This document shows positions 46,746 to 57,180 of a stretch of 64,000 nt of DNA, one piece after another. Origin of the DNA: Muscardinus avellanarius (lineage: Eukaryota; Chordata; Mammalia; Rodentia; Gliridae); contig OY726559.1 in the NCBI GenBank assembly GCA_963383645.1, positions 119,001,405 through 119,065,404 on the forward strand, read 5' to 3'. Under the pieces are notes generated by a model, which searched no databases, was not told the DNA's origin, and saw only the letters and a program-made list of their open reading frames with translations. Numbering within the stretch: the first letter of the stretch is position 1; every line of letters begins with the position of its first letter. Made by a program: the position numbers and the translations under genes.

Positions 46746-48600
46746 TGTGGACTGGAGCTGCAGGCTACCTACCACCCTGCTGTTTTCCTAACCAGTAGGC
46801 AAAGCTGGCGCCCAGGGCCTCAGGGAGCATTCCTCACAGTGGCATTGATAGCACTGGGGTGAGGCCCTATTGGACTTGGGCTCTGCGTACTTGAAGGAGA
46901 CTCTGGAAAAGGACAGGGGGAGACACCTGCTCTGTCCCCCTCTCTGTCCCCACCTGTTGATCCCCTCTCTTCCTCAGCAGAGTTCCTGTGGTCATAGGAG
47001 GCGCCACCATGACACAGTGGTCAGGCCCTCTAGAGCTCTCTGCTGATGGAGGGAGAGGTGCTGGTTACACAGAGCACTGTTGTGAGAGTCAGAGGGGCCC
47101 TGAGAGGCTTCCTCCCTCTCGTTCTCGGCCCTGCTGTGAGCGTCAGCCTCCATGCACACCACGTTCAACACAACCTCCAGCCTCCAGAGGAGGCTCTCGC
47201 CCCACACACAGGACCTGGCTCCTCTCATTCTCCCAGGGTGACCTGAGGAGGTGGTCAGCAGCCAGACCAGTGCCACACCCTGCCACACTTGTCTGTTCAC
47301 CTAAGGCTGGCCTCTTAGGAGTTAGGAAGAAGAGATTGGTTTGCAGTTTTAAAAAATGTTTGGTAGAATTAATAAAGCAAAACTGCCTAGATAGACCTGG
47401 CATTTGGGGAAGGTTTTTTTATTATTGGGTCAGTTTATTTTTTTAGTTCCCATCCCATTTCCCGCCTCCCCCCTTCTCATTTTGGTCAGTGGGCTCTCAC
47501 TGCTGCACTGTACCCTCGAGGGTCTGGGACACACGTGCCTGGACTCCGAGGCCGGCAGTGCAGCCAGATGGTGTGGCTGTGATGAGAGCGCGGTGAGCAG
47601 CCAAGGGATAGTTGTTCATGGAGCCGGGGAGGTGAGTTAGGATCCTCCCTGAGGCCAGCAAGGTGGGGACAGAAGCCGCCTATGCCCACATGTGGCTAGT
47701 GTCTCCCAGAGAGACCTAAAGGGAGGACTGCTCTCAGCAGGGTGCTTCTTTAACACCCATTGGGCCTAGAAGGCCTTGAACCTACCACCCACCAGTCTCA
47801 GCCTCCCAAGTACTAGAATTACAGGCGTCACCACCACCCACGGCTTTGGTACCTTTAGAGTGGGAATTCTCATAGGGTTCTCCCTTTCCCTTGACTCATT
47901 TTTCCCTCGTCCTCAGGACCCTTTTCCATGCCCCATAGACAAAGCCCAAGAGGGCTGCTGCCCTTGCCCTGCTGGTCCCTCCCTGCCTGCGGGGCTGCAA
48001 AGCTCCTCTGACTCTGGACCTCATTTCCATCATAAGGACAAGGTTGTCCGTGGGGCCGTGGGTGCCAAGAGGAGCCACAACCTCACCGTGTGCGCCTCAT
48101 TGCTCCTGAAGCCTTGTGCCGCGCCCGCATGCCTGCACCCCACCCCCTGGCTCGGGGCACAGGGGTTAGGGGTTGGATGTGCAGTGAGGGGCAGGCCAAC
48201 GTAAAGGAGAACTGGGCCTCAACAGATGAAATTTACCATGACCCAAGGTGGGGAAAACTGCAGCCGTGGGCCGGGGTGTAGCTCAGTTTCATGCATCAGA
48301 GATAGACCTAACCACTTGTAATTATGCACCTAGTCTTCACCGTCCTCTGCGTTAGATACCTTCAGCATTTTCATTTCGTAGTTCAGGTAGCCGAGCTAAC
48401 TCACTTGCAGGAAAGCCAGGTACATTTTCCCAAGGACACACAGTGAGAAGCCACATGGCTGCTATTCCAGCCAGGCATCGGCCTCCATGCCATGTTATCT
48501 GAGGGAGAGCCCCAGCTCCTCACTGGGCCACAGCCCCGTGGCTGTCTGTGTCTAGCTGTGTGCCTGTCGTGTATAGTTCTGTCCTTTTGCACAAATTTAT
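46746..48600. other. GC-moderate unique sequence, no gene recognised
   Basis: Open frames up to 152 codons exist (46988-47446) but have no recognisable domain and occur on both strands. A SINE remnant lies at 47775-47850. Confidence 0.4.
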
Positions 48601-48619
48601 TTATTTTGTCCTTTATTTC

Positions 48620-48693
48620 TGAATGCAGAGGCATTCTACCTCTAAAATGCACCCAGCCCTCTTTTTTTATTTTTTATTTTGAAACAGGGTCTT
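48620..48693 (-). repeat. Old SINE, left part (continues at 52255-52365)
   Basis: An antisense B1-dID split by the provirus: its ID half is here, and the B1 half resumes after the second GCTAGG at 52249. Confidence 0.8.
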
Positions 48694-48699
48694 GCTAGG

Positions 48700-49102
48700 T
48701 GTGGGGAGCCATTAAGTCTTTCCCCTTTAAGAACACTTCTGACTGTCCTTTGCCCAGAGCCAATAAGGTTTGGGGTCATGGAAAGTTCAACGTCTGAGAG
48801 AAGCTCAGGTGGAACTGATTGCTTTGACCGTTAAGCGCACAGGTGGTGACGGCACAGGCTTGATTGGTTTGACCGTTACGTGCGTAGGTGGTGACGTCAC
48901 GAGGGTTGGTTGACCGGGAGCGGTATGAATAGGACGAGAGCGATAAAACCGGGATCGGTCAGTAGAGATATCGACCCGGGAGTGTACTGCCGATCCTTCC
49001 ATGAGAGAATAAAGTATTCTATGAATAAAATTCATTGAATAAAATTCTTTTCATCCTCACTCCTCTCTTCAGAACCCGTACTTTTGCCGGCTGGCTCCGG
49101 CA
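48700..49102 (+). mobile_element. 5' LTR of the provirus
   Basis: U3 holds two imperfect ~45-bp tandem units (about 48818-48907) sharing 'gaccgttangcgc..aggtggtgacg'. The second contains a CRE-type TGACGTCA. A TATA-like 'gcgataaaacc' lies near 48940. Several AATAAA signals (49005-49050) are followed by U5 and the CA end. Confidence 0.92.
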
Positions 49103-49104
49103 GG

Positions 49105-49122
49105 TGGTGGCCCGTACGGGGA
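49105..49122 (+). other. Primer-binding site complementary to tRNA-Ile
   Basis: TGGTGGCCCGTACGGGGA, two bases after the LTR. It is the exact complement of the 3' 18 nt (including CCA) of tRNA-Ile-AAT as I recall it. Betaretroviruses usually use tRNA-Lys, and IAPs tRNA-Phe. Confidence 0.8.
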
Positions 49123-49224
49123 GATTCTGAAACTGAGGACCCAGTGAAGGACACCACTGAAGAGAAAGAGAGCGCGCTCGAAGACTTGTGGTGGCGGTGA
49201 GTAACGTGGAAGTTGTAATATACA

Positions 49225-49795
49225 ATGGGTCTAAAACTTAGTCTTTTGTTTTTTGTAGAGATGTTAAGAGATATGCTTGGTGTAAGTAGAACTAAGATAG
49301 AACACAAAGGTGTTTTGCCTTTACTTCCTAAGGAAGATGAGGAAACTGAAGAAAAGGAGCAGATTGAGGAAACTGCTGCTCGGTTCCATAGAAATGAGTT
49401 AGGGGCTTATCCTGATATTCCAGAAACTCTGGAGCCCACTTTTTGTATAAAACAATTAGAAGTAGCTGTAGAGACTTTAACTAAACGTTTAGATAAGATA
49501 GCTCCTTCAAATAGTGAAAAAGAAGGACCTCAACAATATTCTCCTATTATCAGCAATACAAACCTTCAAAATTCTCCCACTGTAGCATTTGCTAAAGAAA
49601 GCACTGAAAAACACCGACCTTTATCTGTAATATCACCGCTTCAAGCGGCTATAAATCGGGCTGCAGAAAACGGAGAAGATACTAGGGGATTTAGAGTTTT
49701 CCCCGTTACTGAAGACCCTGATGGTCGAGGAGGTGTGATTAGAGGACATAGAACCTTTCCTTTCAAACAGTTAAAAGAATTAAAAACAGCTTGGA
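49225..49795 (+). pseudogene. gag fragment (matrix and start of capsid region)
   Basis: The open frame starts MGLKLS, with Gly2 and Ser6 as expected for N-myristoylation. It continues through a long E/K-rich region (L-P-K-E-D-E-E-T-E-E-K-E-Q) and reaches a betaretroviral landmark, F-P-V-T-E-D...F-P-F-K-Q-L-K-E-L-K, found at the start of capsid. There it is cut by the SINE at 49796. No stop lies before the SINE, and most of capsid and all of nucleocapsid and protease are missing. Confidence 0.85.
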
Positions 49796-49995
49796 GCCGG
49801 GCGTGGTGGCACACGCTTGTAATCCCCGCACTTGGGAGGCAGAGACAGGAGGATCGCGCAGGTTCGAAGCCAGCCGCGCACGCTGGCTTAGGAGACCCTG
49901 TTTCCAAATCAAAATGTAAAAATAGGTCTGGGAGTGTAGCCCGGAGGTAGAAGGGCTTCCAGGAACCCCAGTACCACCAAAAAAAAAAAAAAAAA
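49796..49995 (+). repeat. B1-dID SINE at the gag/pol deletion junction
   Basis: A complete young sense SINE with CpG-rich B1 half, B box ggttcgaagcc, 'tctgggagtgtagcccgg' and a poly(A) of about 18. It has no flanking target duplication: gag sequence stops on the left and RT sequence starts on the right. Confidence 0.9.
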
Positions 49996-49997
49996 TT

Positions 49998-50690
49998 CAA
50001 TTTCGTAAAGATAGTTTTAAAACCTTAAATGATTTTCAAAACCTTTTAGAAGATATTAATTGGCTAATACCATCTTTAAATATTACTACTGGAGAATTAA
50101 AACCTTTATTTGATATCTTAAAAGGTGACTCAGACCCAACTTCCTCTCGGATCTTAACAGAGGAAGGACGTGCTGCTCTTAAAAAAGTAGAATTGGCTAT
50201 TGAATGTCAAAGAAAACAGTACATTGACTATGCTAAAGAATGGGCTGCTTATATATTGACATCAGCACATACGCCCACTGCTGTTTTGTGGCAGGATGGA
50301 CCATTAATGTGGATACATTTACCCACTACTCCAAACAGAGTCTTAATGCCATACTGGGAATTAGTTGCCTGCTTGGTGTGTTCTGTCAGATCAGAATCTA
50401 TAAAATATTTTGGAAAAGAACCTTCACTTATTAGTATTCCTTTAACTAAACAACAAGTACAATGGCTTTTTCAAAATGCTGATTCATGGGCTATTGCTTT
50501 TGCATCTTTTATTGGAAAAATTGACAATCATTTACCTCATGATAAATTATTACAGTTTGTTAATAAACATGCTCTTATATTTCCTAAGATAATTCATGCT
50601 ACTCCCATATCTCAAGCGGTCTTGGTATTTACTGATGGCTCATCAAATGGTAAGGCATCTTATGTAATTATGGCTTTTTTAAACGATTTT
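49998..50690 (+). pseudogene. pol fragment: RT connection region and RNase H start
   Basis: Open in one frame from the SINE to 50726. It begins with K-T-L-N-D-F-Q-N-L-L-E-D-I-N-W-L, typical of the end of the betaretroviral RT domain, then L-K-P-L-F-D-I-L-K-G-D. It reaches the first RNase H motif F-T-D-G-S-S-N-G-K. The catalytic RT palm and the rest of RNase H are deleted. Confidence 0.88.
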
Positions 50691-50704
50691 GCAATACATA
50701 CAAT

Positions 50705-51117
50705 ATTCATCATATTACATGCATGAACGTGCCCACAATTCTTTAAAAACAACACTTTTGAAAATAAATAAAAAGGGGGAGTTATATCCCCATTCACCAC
50801 AGAACTCTTTAAATCATGCTCTTTTCATTCTTAATTTCTTGAATGCTGACAAAACTGGTCGCACAGCAGCAGATAGATATTGGCATCCATCCTCCAAAAA
50901 CTATTTTGCCCTAGTGAAATGGAAAGATCCTTGCACGGGAATTTGGAAAGGTCCTGACCCTGTACTAATATGGGGAAGAGGGCATGTTTGTGTTTTTTCA
51001 CAGGATGAAGATAATGCACGGTGGATACCTGAGCGGCTGGTGCGACATATGGATCAAGCAAAAATGGAAGATTCTCAGATCAATGCTGATGATGCTCCTA
51101 GCTCCAATGTTGAATGA
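50705..51117 (+). pseudogene. pol fragment: integrase C-terminal part
   Basis: The frame ending 51117 encodes H-E-R-A-H-N-S-L-K-T, then A-L-F-I-L-N-F-L-N, and the C-terminal integrase strand motif G-P-D-P-V-L-I-W-G-R-G with W-I-P-E-R-L-V-R. The catalytic core is absent. The junction with RNase H lies near 50690-50705 and changes frame. Confidence 0.88.
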
Positions 51118-51845
51118 AACATGGACTTACGTTCCACATCATCCCATATTCATCCAGCTGTTTGGGAACAACGGAAGATCACTGTCTTCAGTGACAACTC
51201 ATGATTACTGGGACTTCTTGCTTTGAACTTTACACCCATTACAGAAACTTTTAATTATTTTGGACAAAGAATTGGAACTTTTGGTTATTTTGGACAAAGA
51301 ACTAGTTCACTCTTATGTTTTCCTAAAAATGTCAAAAAGATGGGATGTCTGCAGTTGATGCCCGTGGTATTGCAAACAAATACTAAGACTAAGAGTAATT
51401 GTGCTATTAAAGATGTGGTCTTGTGGGACCCTGGTTACACAGGGAAAGAAGATAAAAATGTTAGCCCACCAATAACTTGTATACCCTGTTAAACTGATTT
51501 AACATGTGGAAATCCTAATGTTAATTGGAAAACATGTCTTACTGAAATACCTATTTTTCATGATATACCCAATACCTTGTTTATTAGAGGCTTGGGACAA
51601 AGTGTGACCTCGGATGAAGTGAGAACAATTTTATTCAGCAGAAGTACATGATCTACATCTAAAAAGTACCCCCATTTAAGAGGCTGGTAGTCAATGACGG
51701 GTAAGATTTCCTTAGGACAAGGAAACCTAAGACAGGATATACAGCTTAGCTCTGTATTACCCAAAGACGGGTAATCCTTGATACCTGAAGGAAACAACCT
51801 AAGACAGGCACAGTCTTCTTTTGAATATAATAAGAAAGGGGGAAC
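51118..51845 (+). other. env leader debris, non-coding region and polypurine tract
   Basis: 51118-51500 has short frames suggestive of a betaretroviral env start, but env is essentially gone. A non-coding stretch follows, with the polypurine tract aagaaaggggga (51832-51843) immediately before the 3' LTR. Confidence 0.7.
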
Positions 51846-52248
51846 TGTGGGGAGCCATTAAGGCTTTCCCCTTTAAGAACACTTCTGACTGTCCTTTGCC
51901 CAGAGCCAATAAGGTTTGGGGTCATGGAAAGTTCAACGTCTGAGAGAAGCTCAGGTGGAATTGATTGCTTTGACCGTTAAGCGCACAGGTGGTGACGGCA
52001 CAGGCTTGATTGGTTTGACCGTTACGTGCGTAGGTGGTGACGTCACGAGGGTTGGTTGACCGGGAGCGGTATGAATAGGACGAGAGCGATAAAACCGGGA
52101 TCGGTCAGTAGAGATATCGACCCGGGAGTGTACTGCCGATCCTTCCATGAGAGAATAAAGTATTCTATGAATAAAATTCATTGAATAAAATTCTTTTCAT
52201 CCTCACTCCTCTCTTCAGAACCCGTACTTTTGCCGGCTGGCTCCGGCA
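51846..52248 (+). mobile_element. 3' LTR of the provirus
   Basis: 403 bp, the same length as the 5' LTR, with two substitutions: AGG for AGT near the start, and GGAATTG for GGAACTG before the enhancer repeats. Confidence 0.95.
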
Positions 52249-52254
52249 GCTAGG

Positions 52255-52575
52255 TTGATGAGAGTCTCAATACTTGCTGAAGCTGTGCTTGAACATGAGA
52301 TTCTCCTGTTTCAGCCTCATGAGTACTGACATTAAAGGCATGCGTGACCACACCCAGCTTAGTGAGAAACAGAGGCTCACTAATTTGCAGAGGGTATTGC
52401 TAGGTGGCTGAGGCTGGCCTCAAACCTGCCATCCTCCTGTCTCATAGGAGATGAGATACTGGGATTACAGATATTACAGATGTGTGCCGCCACACACAGC
52501 TTTTTTTTTTTTTTAACTCAAGATTGAACCCAGGGGCATTGTACCTCTGAGCTACATCAGAGCTACAACCCTTTT

Positions 52576-52611
<36 letters not shown>

Positions 52612-52985
52612 GTATCATCTATTTATTTATTTATTTTTGTGGTACTGGGGATTGGACCCAGAGGCATTCTACTTCCAAGCTGCACCCCCAGCCCTATTTT
52701 CTTTATTTTGAAACAGAAACAGGGTCTCACTAAGTTATAGAGGGCCTCACAGTTGTTGAGGCTGGACACAAACCTGCGATCCTCCTGTCTCAACCTCTCA
52801 AGTACTGGAATTACAAGCATAAACCACCACACCCGCTTATGTTTTTTGTTTTTTTGAAACATGGTCTCACTAAGTTGTTGAGGGTCTCACTAAATGGCTG
52901 AGACTGGCCTTGAACCAGCCTCCTGTCTCTGCCTCTACCAAGTACTGGTATTACAGGCACAAACCACCACATCCGGCTGTGCAGA
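52255..52985 (-). repeat. Cluster of antisense B1-dID SINEs
   Basis: The second half of the provirus target SINE (52255-52365), then copies at 52370-52500, 52515-52835 (with (TATC)n at 52577-52612) and 52850-52978. Confidence 0.8.
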
Positions 52986-53435
52986 TTTGTTATTCTTTCT
53001 ACCAGCCTGAGCTTCAAACAGTATCCAGCATCCCCACCCAGGTACCTCCTTCCGCAAGCCTCAGTGTCTCCTCTGTCAACTCCCCCTCCTCCAAATGCAG
53101 CTCCTCTTCCAGCACAGATCCAATGAGGTCTTAGATTCCTCACACTCTGAGAAAAGACAGGCATGCTCTCCTCAGTGGACAGCTGGGCGTGAGGCTGAGA
53201 TGGCGTCCTTCAGGGGCAGCCAAGGGCGGCCCCAGGAAAAAGTAACCCAGTGCCACACCGTACTCCTCAACTTCCCCCTGCTTCTCATTGTAGAGGAAGG
53301 GCTCCTGGTAAGCTGGTGTTTGGGAGACTCAGAATTGACATCTCCTGGGGTTTGGCTCTGTGTCACGGGGCACAGTAAATGCCAAGACTTGCAGCCTCTT
53401 AAATAAAACAGTAAACTGGGCTGTGAAATTGCACA
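52986..53435. other. Unique sequence, nothing recognised
   Basis: No supported gene. Open frames are short and overlap on both strands. Confidence 0.4.
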
Positions 53436-53439
53436 TTCC

Positions 53440-53640
53440 TAAACTGTGCATGGCGGTACATGCCTGTATCCCCAGTACTTGGCAGGCTGAGACAGGAGCA
53501 TTGCTGATTCGAGGACAGCCTCAACAAGCAGTGAGACTCTCAGCAACCTAGCAAGGCCCTGTTTCCAAATAAAAATAAAATAAAGCTGGGGGTATAGCTC
53601 AGAGGTGGAATGCCCCTGGGTTCAATCCCCAATACCAAAA
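53440..53640 (+). repeat. B1-dID SINE
   Basis: Sense copy, 'tgtgcatggcggtacatgcc' to 'ccccaataccaaaaaag'. Confidence 0.85.
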
Positions 53641-54016
53641 AAGAAGAAATTGCAAAGAAATTGCAATTATCTGTGTGTTTGGCAAAATATCAAGGCCTAT
53701 AGGATTGATGGCTCTCCTATGTTGAACTTTAGCAATCCCCAAATATTTCAAAGACTTTAAAATGTATCTGGATATAAGATGAATGTGGTATTAAATAAAT
53801 GCACGGGGAGAGGGATCTAAGAGATGTATGCCCCAGTGCTAACAATATTGGAGAACCAATACTAGTGTTTACCATGGCACTATTGTAGGTGATTTGACAG
53901 AATTAGCATGGCTCTCCCCTCCCCCTCCTGCCACCGTGCCCTGATCCCCAGTCATGATCCAGTCCAACATGGACTAAAACCTCTATTATAGGAAGGAAAG
54001 AAGGGAGGGAGGAAAC

Positions 54017-54122
<106 letters not shown>

Positions 54123-54419
54123 ACTACCCTCACGTGATTCTCACGGTGACCCCACAGGACTTACTGTGTGTCTGCAGGTGCTTGGCCAGGGAGTTAGCAG
54201 TAGATCTGGATGCCAGTTATTTCTTTCTGAGGTTTCAAAGTTCTGCTCAAATTCTTCCAGCTGAGAACACAGGTACTGCTTGGTTTCTAGGATGCTCATT
54301 TCTATTCTTGGGCCAGAAATAATGGTGAGAGAGAGGTCACGCCATGCAGAAGCTTGTGGTGGAAGTAGACCAGAGCCAGAGGAGAAGAAAACCAATTAAT
54401 AATAAATTAAAAATAAGCG

Positions 54420-54762
54420 AAGTTGAGCATGGTGATGCATGCCTGTAAGCCCAGTGCTTGAGAAGCTGAGACAGGAGGGTCACAGTTTTGAGGACAGCCT
54501 CAGCAAGTCGTGAGACTCTCAGCAACTTAGCAGGACCCTGTTTCAAAATGAAAATAAGAGCCGGGCGTGGTGGCCCACACTTGTAATCCCAGCATTCGGG
54601 AGGCTGAGACAGGAGGATTGCGGTTTGCAGACAGCCTCAGCTACTTAGTGAGGCCCTTTGCAACTCAGTGAGACCCTGTTTCAAAATAAAGAATAAAAAA
54701 TAGGGCTGGGCATGTGGCTGGAGGTAGAATGACCCTGGATTCCATCCTCAGTACCCCACCCC

Positions 54763-54808
<46 letters not shown>

Positions 54809-54905
54809 ATAAAGAAAGAAAAGAAAATAGGGCTGGGGGTGTGGGGGTGTAGCTCAGAAGTAGAATGCCTTTGAGTTTAATCTCTGGTACCACCAAGTTA
54901 GTAAG
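54420..54905 (+). repeat. Three sense SINE units with (AC)n
   Basis: The units are 54420-54555 (B1 half only), 54560-54760 (complete, followed by (AC)n at 54765-54807) and 54835-54900 (ID half). Confidence 0.85.
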
Positions 54906-55263
54906 GATTTAGGACGGGGTTTCCTGTAAAATATTGTCCTTTTCTCTAACAAGCTCTTCCTGAGTGTACATGTTCGAGTCTTTTCCCGGGTGGTGCAAAG
55001 ACTTCAATCATTCTCTCTTCTCCGTTTCTGTTATTTCCCCCAACTCTGAGTTTCCAACCGTGTGATTGTCCAGATTTTGTCCTCGAGTCCTTGAAGACAC
55101 TAAAACAATTCAGTTTTTATTGGAATTTAGCTGATCCTGACAGGCAGATCTGTGTTTTCCCTCAGCTAAAAATTTGCAAAGTAGAAAACTCATTAGGTAC
55201 CATTCTTGTCTGTGTCTGCCTGCTTTGTTCACTTGCAGAGGATTTTTTGAAATGTATTTTCCC

Positions 55264-55264
<1 letters not shown>

Positions 55265-55316
<52 letters not shown>

Positions 55317-55490
55317 CTAGATTTGAACACAAGGAAATTTTACCTCTGAGCTGAGCTCCACCCCAAGCCTCATTTAACTTTGAGTTTGAAACAAAGTCTC
55401 TCTAAGTTGCTGAGTGCCTCGCTCTTTGCTGAGGCTGTCCTGGCCTGTGATCCTCCTGCCTCAGCCTCCCAAGTCCTCTGGCTGGCTTTC
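55265..55490 (-). repeat. (GT)n tract and antisense SINE
   Basis: (GT)n at 55267-55312, then a diverged antisense SINE ending 'cctcagcctcccaagtcc'. Confidence 0.8.
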
Positions 55491-55697
55491 CCTCAGTCTG
55501 TAGGTGTCTGTGGTTGGGGTGTGTAAGGCGGGCTGGGGAGGCAGGCTGTGGCTGGTGGCCTTGGCCAGGCTCAGTGCATCTGTCACTTATTGGAATTCAA
55601 AGACTGTAGCCTCCTGTTTGTACCTGACTGCAGCACCCAACCCGGCCCAAACCTCGGGAGTGAGGACAAAGATTCCTGGGAGCAGAAACTGGGCTAG

Positions 55698-55701
55698 AAA
55701 A
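55698..55701 (-). terminator. Pol III terminator of tRNA-Glu
   Basis: TTTT on the minus strand, eight bases past the tRNA 3' end. Confidence 0.8.
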
Positions 55702-55709
55702 GGTGAGGT

Positions 55710-55781
55710 TTCCCTGACCGGGAATCGAACCCGGGCCGCGGCGGTGAAAGCACCGAATCCTAGCCACTAGACCACCAGGGA
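55710..55781 (-). tRNA. tRNA-Glu (anticodon TTC)
   Basis: 72 nt on the minus strand. The acceptor TCCCTGG pairs with TCAGGGA plus discriminator A. The A box is TGGTCTAGTGG and the B box GGTTCGATTCC; the anticodon loop is CTTTCAC. It closely matches a human tRNA-Glu-TTC gene as recalled. A TTTT run follows. All stems pair. Confidence 0.96.
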
Positions 55782-57180
55782 GATGCCCTGTCCTCTGATT
55801 TCACTCACAAATCGTATTTTAAGTTGTACAGGTGCAGGGACCTCTAGAAAGCCCGCCCTCCAAGCCCTCTCCAAAGGCGAGCTGCACTCTGAGCACCACT
55901 TGGCCCCACAAGCGGCTCGCAGGGCGCCAGGTGCAGCAGCCCCGGAGCGAGCTGGGGCGTCGGCGCAGCAGAGCACTGACCGGACTCGCTGCGGGCAAGG
56001 CGCCAGCTCTGCGGAGCGCGGGCAGTGGAGGTGGTGCCACGCGGTCTGGGCGACAAGGGACCCACCACCGGCTGTCCAGCAGCAGCGCGGGCCCCTGCAG
56101 GAACGGCGACCGCAGGATGGGGTCGCTTTCAAGCAAAACGAGCTGCTCCCCTAAACCCTTGAAACAGCTGCTCCCCTAATACCTTGAAACAGCTGTTCCC
56201 CTAAATCCTTTCCCGCCCGCGGTGTTTCTATCCAGACGGCGACTCTTTATTCCAGTCCTTTCAATGACCAAAACTAAACTCAAACCCAAACCCCGGAGTT
56301 CTTTCTGCGCTGAAGTTTTACTCCAATGCCACTTGGTTGGGACAAAGGACTCTCCTGATGCAGCTGCGCGGCCCGCAGAGAGGCGTGGAGCCGGGGGCCT
56401 GCACACGTGCAGGCTGCTGGGTTTCCAGGGCTCACGAGCCACAAGCCAAGGGCTTCTGGCAGCTGGAGCACCAGCGGGCACCGCCACGATTAGTCCTGGG
56501 GAGGGAAGCACTGAGGGAGAGGAGGTATCCCAAGCCATGGCATAAGGCCCCGGGGACCTGGCTCAGGCAAGTGGGCGCAGACCTCCCTGCCTCTGCCTGG
56601 AGCCACAGCCCCTTTGCCTGAGGGACGTCGGCGCTCCCCTGGGGAGACACAGTAGAGTCTCTGCTCCCCTGACTGTACTCAGGGCTACCACCTTCCCGCC
56701 ACGCTCATCCCCATGCTTCCATACCGCTCTGGCAAAAGACTTCCACCACTGGCAGTTTCAGAGAACCCCCGCCAGACAACCAGACCACCTGTCAGCTGCT
56801 GCCCTGACCAGCAGCTCCTGCGCCACCTCATCTACATACTTCACCTGCCACCTGGTCAGTCCCCGGCTCACTCCCCTCTAAGCTCACAGTGGCCACCGTG
56901 TTTTTTCCAAACACAGTTTGGGAATATCCAGTGGAAAAGGAAAACCACCTGCAGGAACCAGTTGACGATTCACTTGAAGAGCAGTGGGAGGAGTGTGGGA
57001 TTTGACTGGAATACCAGCTGGTCTTTCAGTAATCTGGTGTTACTTTTTACATCTGCTGCTGATGACAGGGTAACAACTTTCCATTTGGGATACTGAGATT
57101 AATTGACAAATTTGCTCATAAAAATTACTCATGGAACAAGAAAATGAATCCACTTAAAAGGGGATAAATACTTCACACAC
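55782..57180. other. GC-rich region, no gene recognised
   Basis: 55830-56120 is CpG-rich with open frames on both strands (up to about 120 codons), as expected by chance in GC-rich DNA. No domain or splice pattern could be supported. It may be an unmethylated region around tRNA-Glu. Confidence 0.45.

Larger units (their letters stand above)
48700..52248 (+). mobile_element. Young class II (betaretrovirus-like) ERV provirus, internally deleted
   Basis: Two 403-bp LTRs (TGTGGGG...CCGGCA) flank 2743 bp of internal sequence. A perfect 6-bp target duplication GCTAGG (48694-48699 and 52249-52254) frames the element. The LTRs differ at only two positions that I can see (near 48717/51863 and 48816/51962). 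The order inside is primer-binding site, gag 5' part, a SINE, RT-connection/RNase H start, integrase end, env debris, polypurine tract. Large deletions remove most of gag, all of pro, the RT fingers/palm and most of RNase H, integrase and env, so it is replication-defective. Confidence 0.95.

Noticed and set aside
49641..50000. Minus-strand 119-codon frame in the provirus
   Set aside because: It is the antisense of the SINE and gag, with the usual SINE-derived peptide seen in many places.
55767..56154. Overlapping open frames over 100 codons on both strands
   Set aside because: The region is CpG-rich, where stops are rare by chance. Frames are equally long on both strands and have no recognisable motif.
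56797..56860. Short resemblance to the U1 distal promoter (cacctcatctacatac)
   Set aside because: No PSE and no U1 body lie at the expected distance, so the likeness is probably chance.
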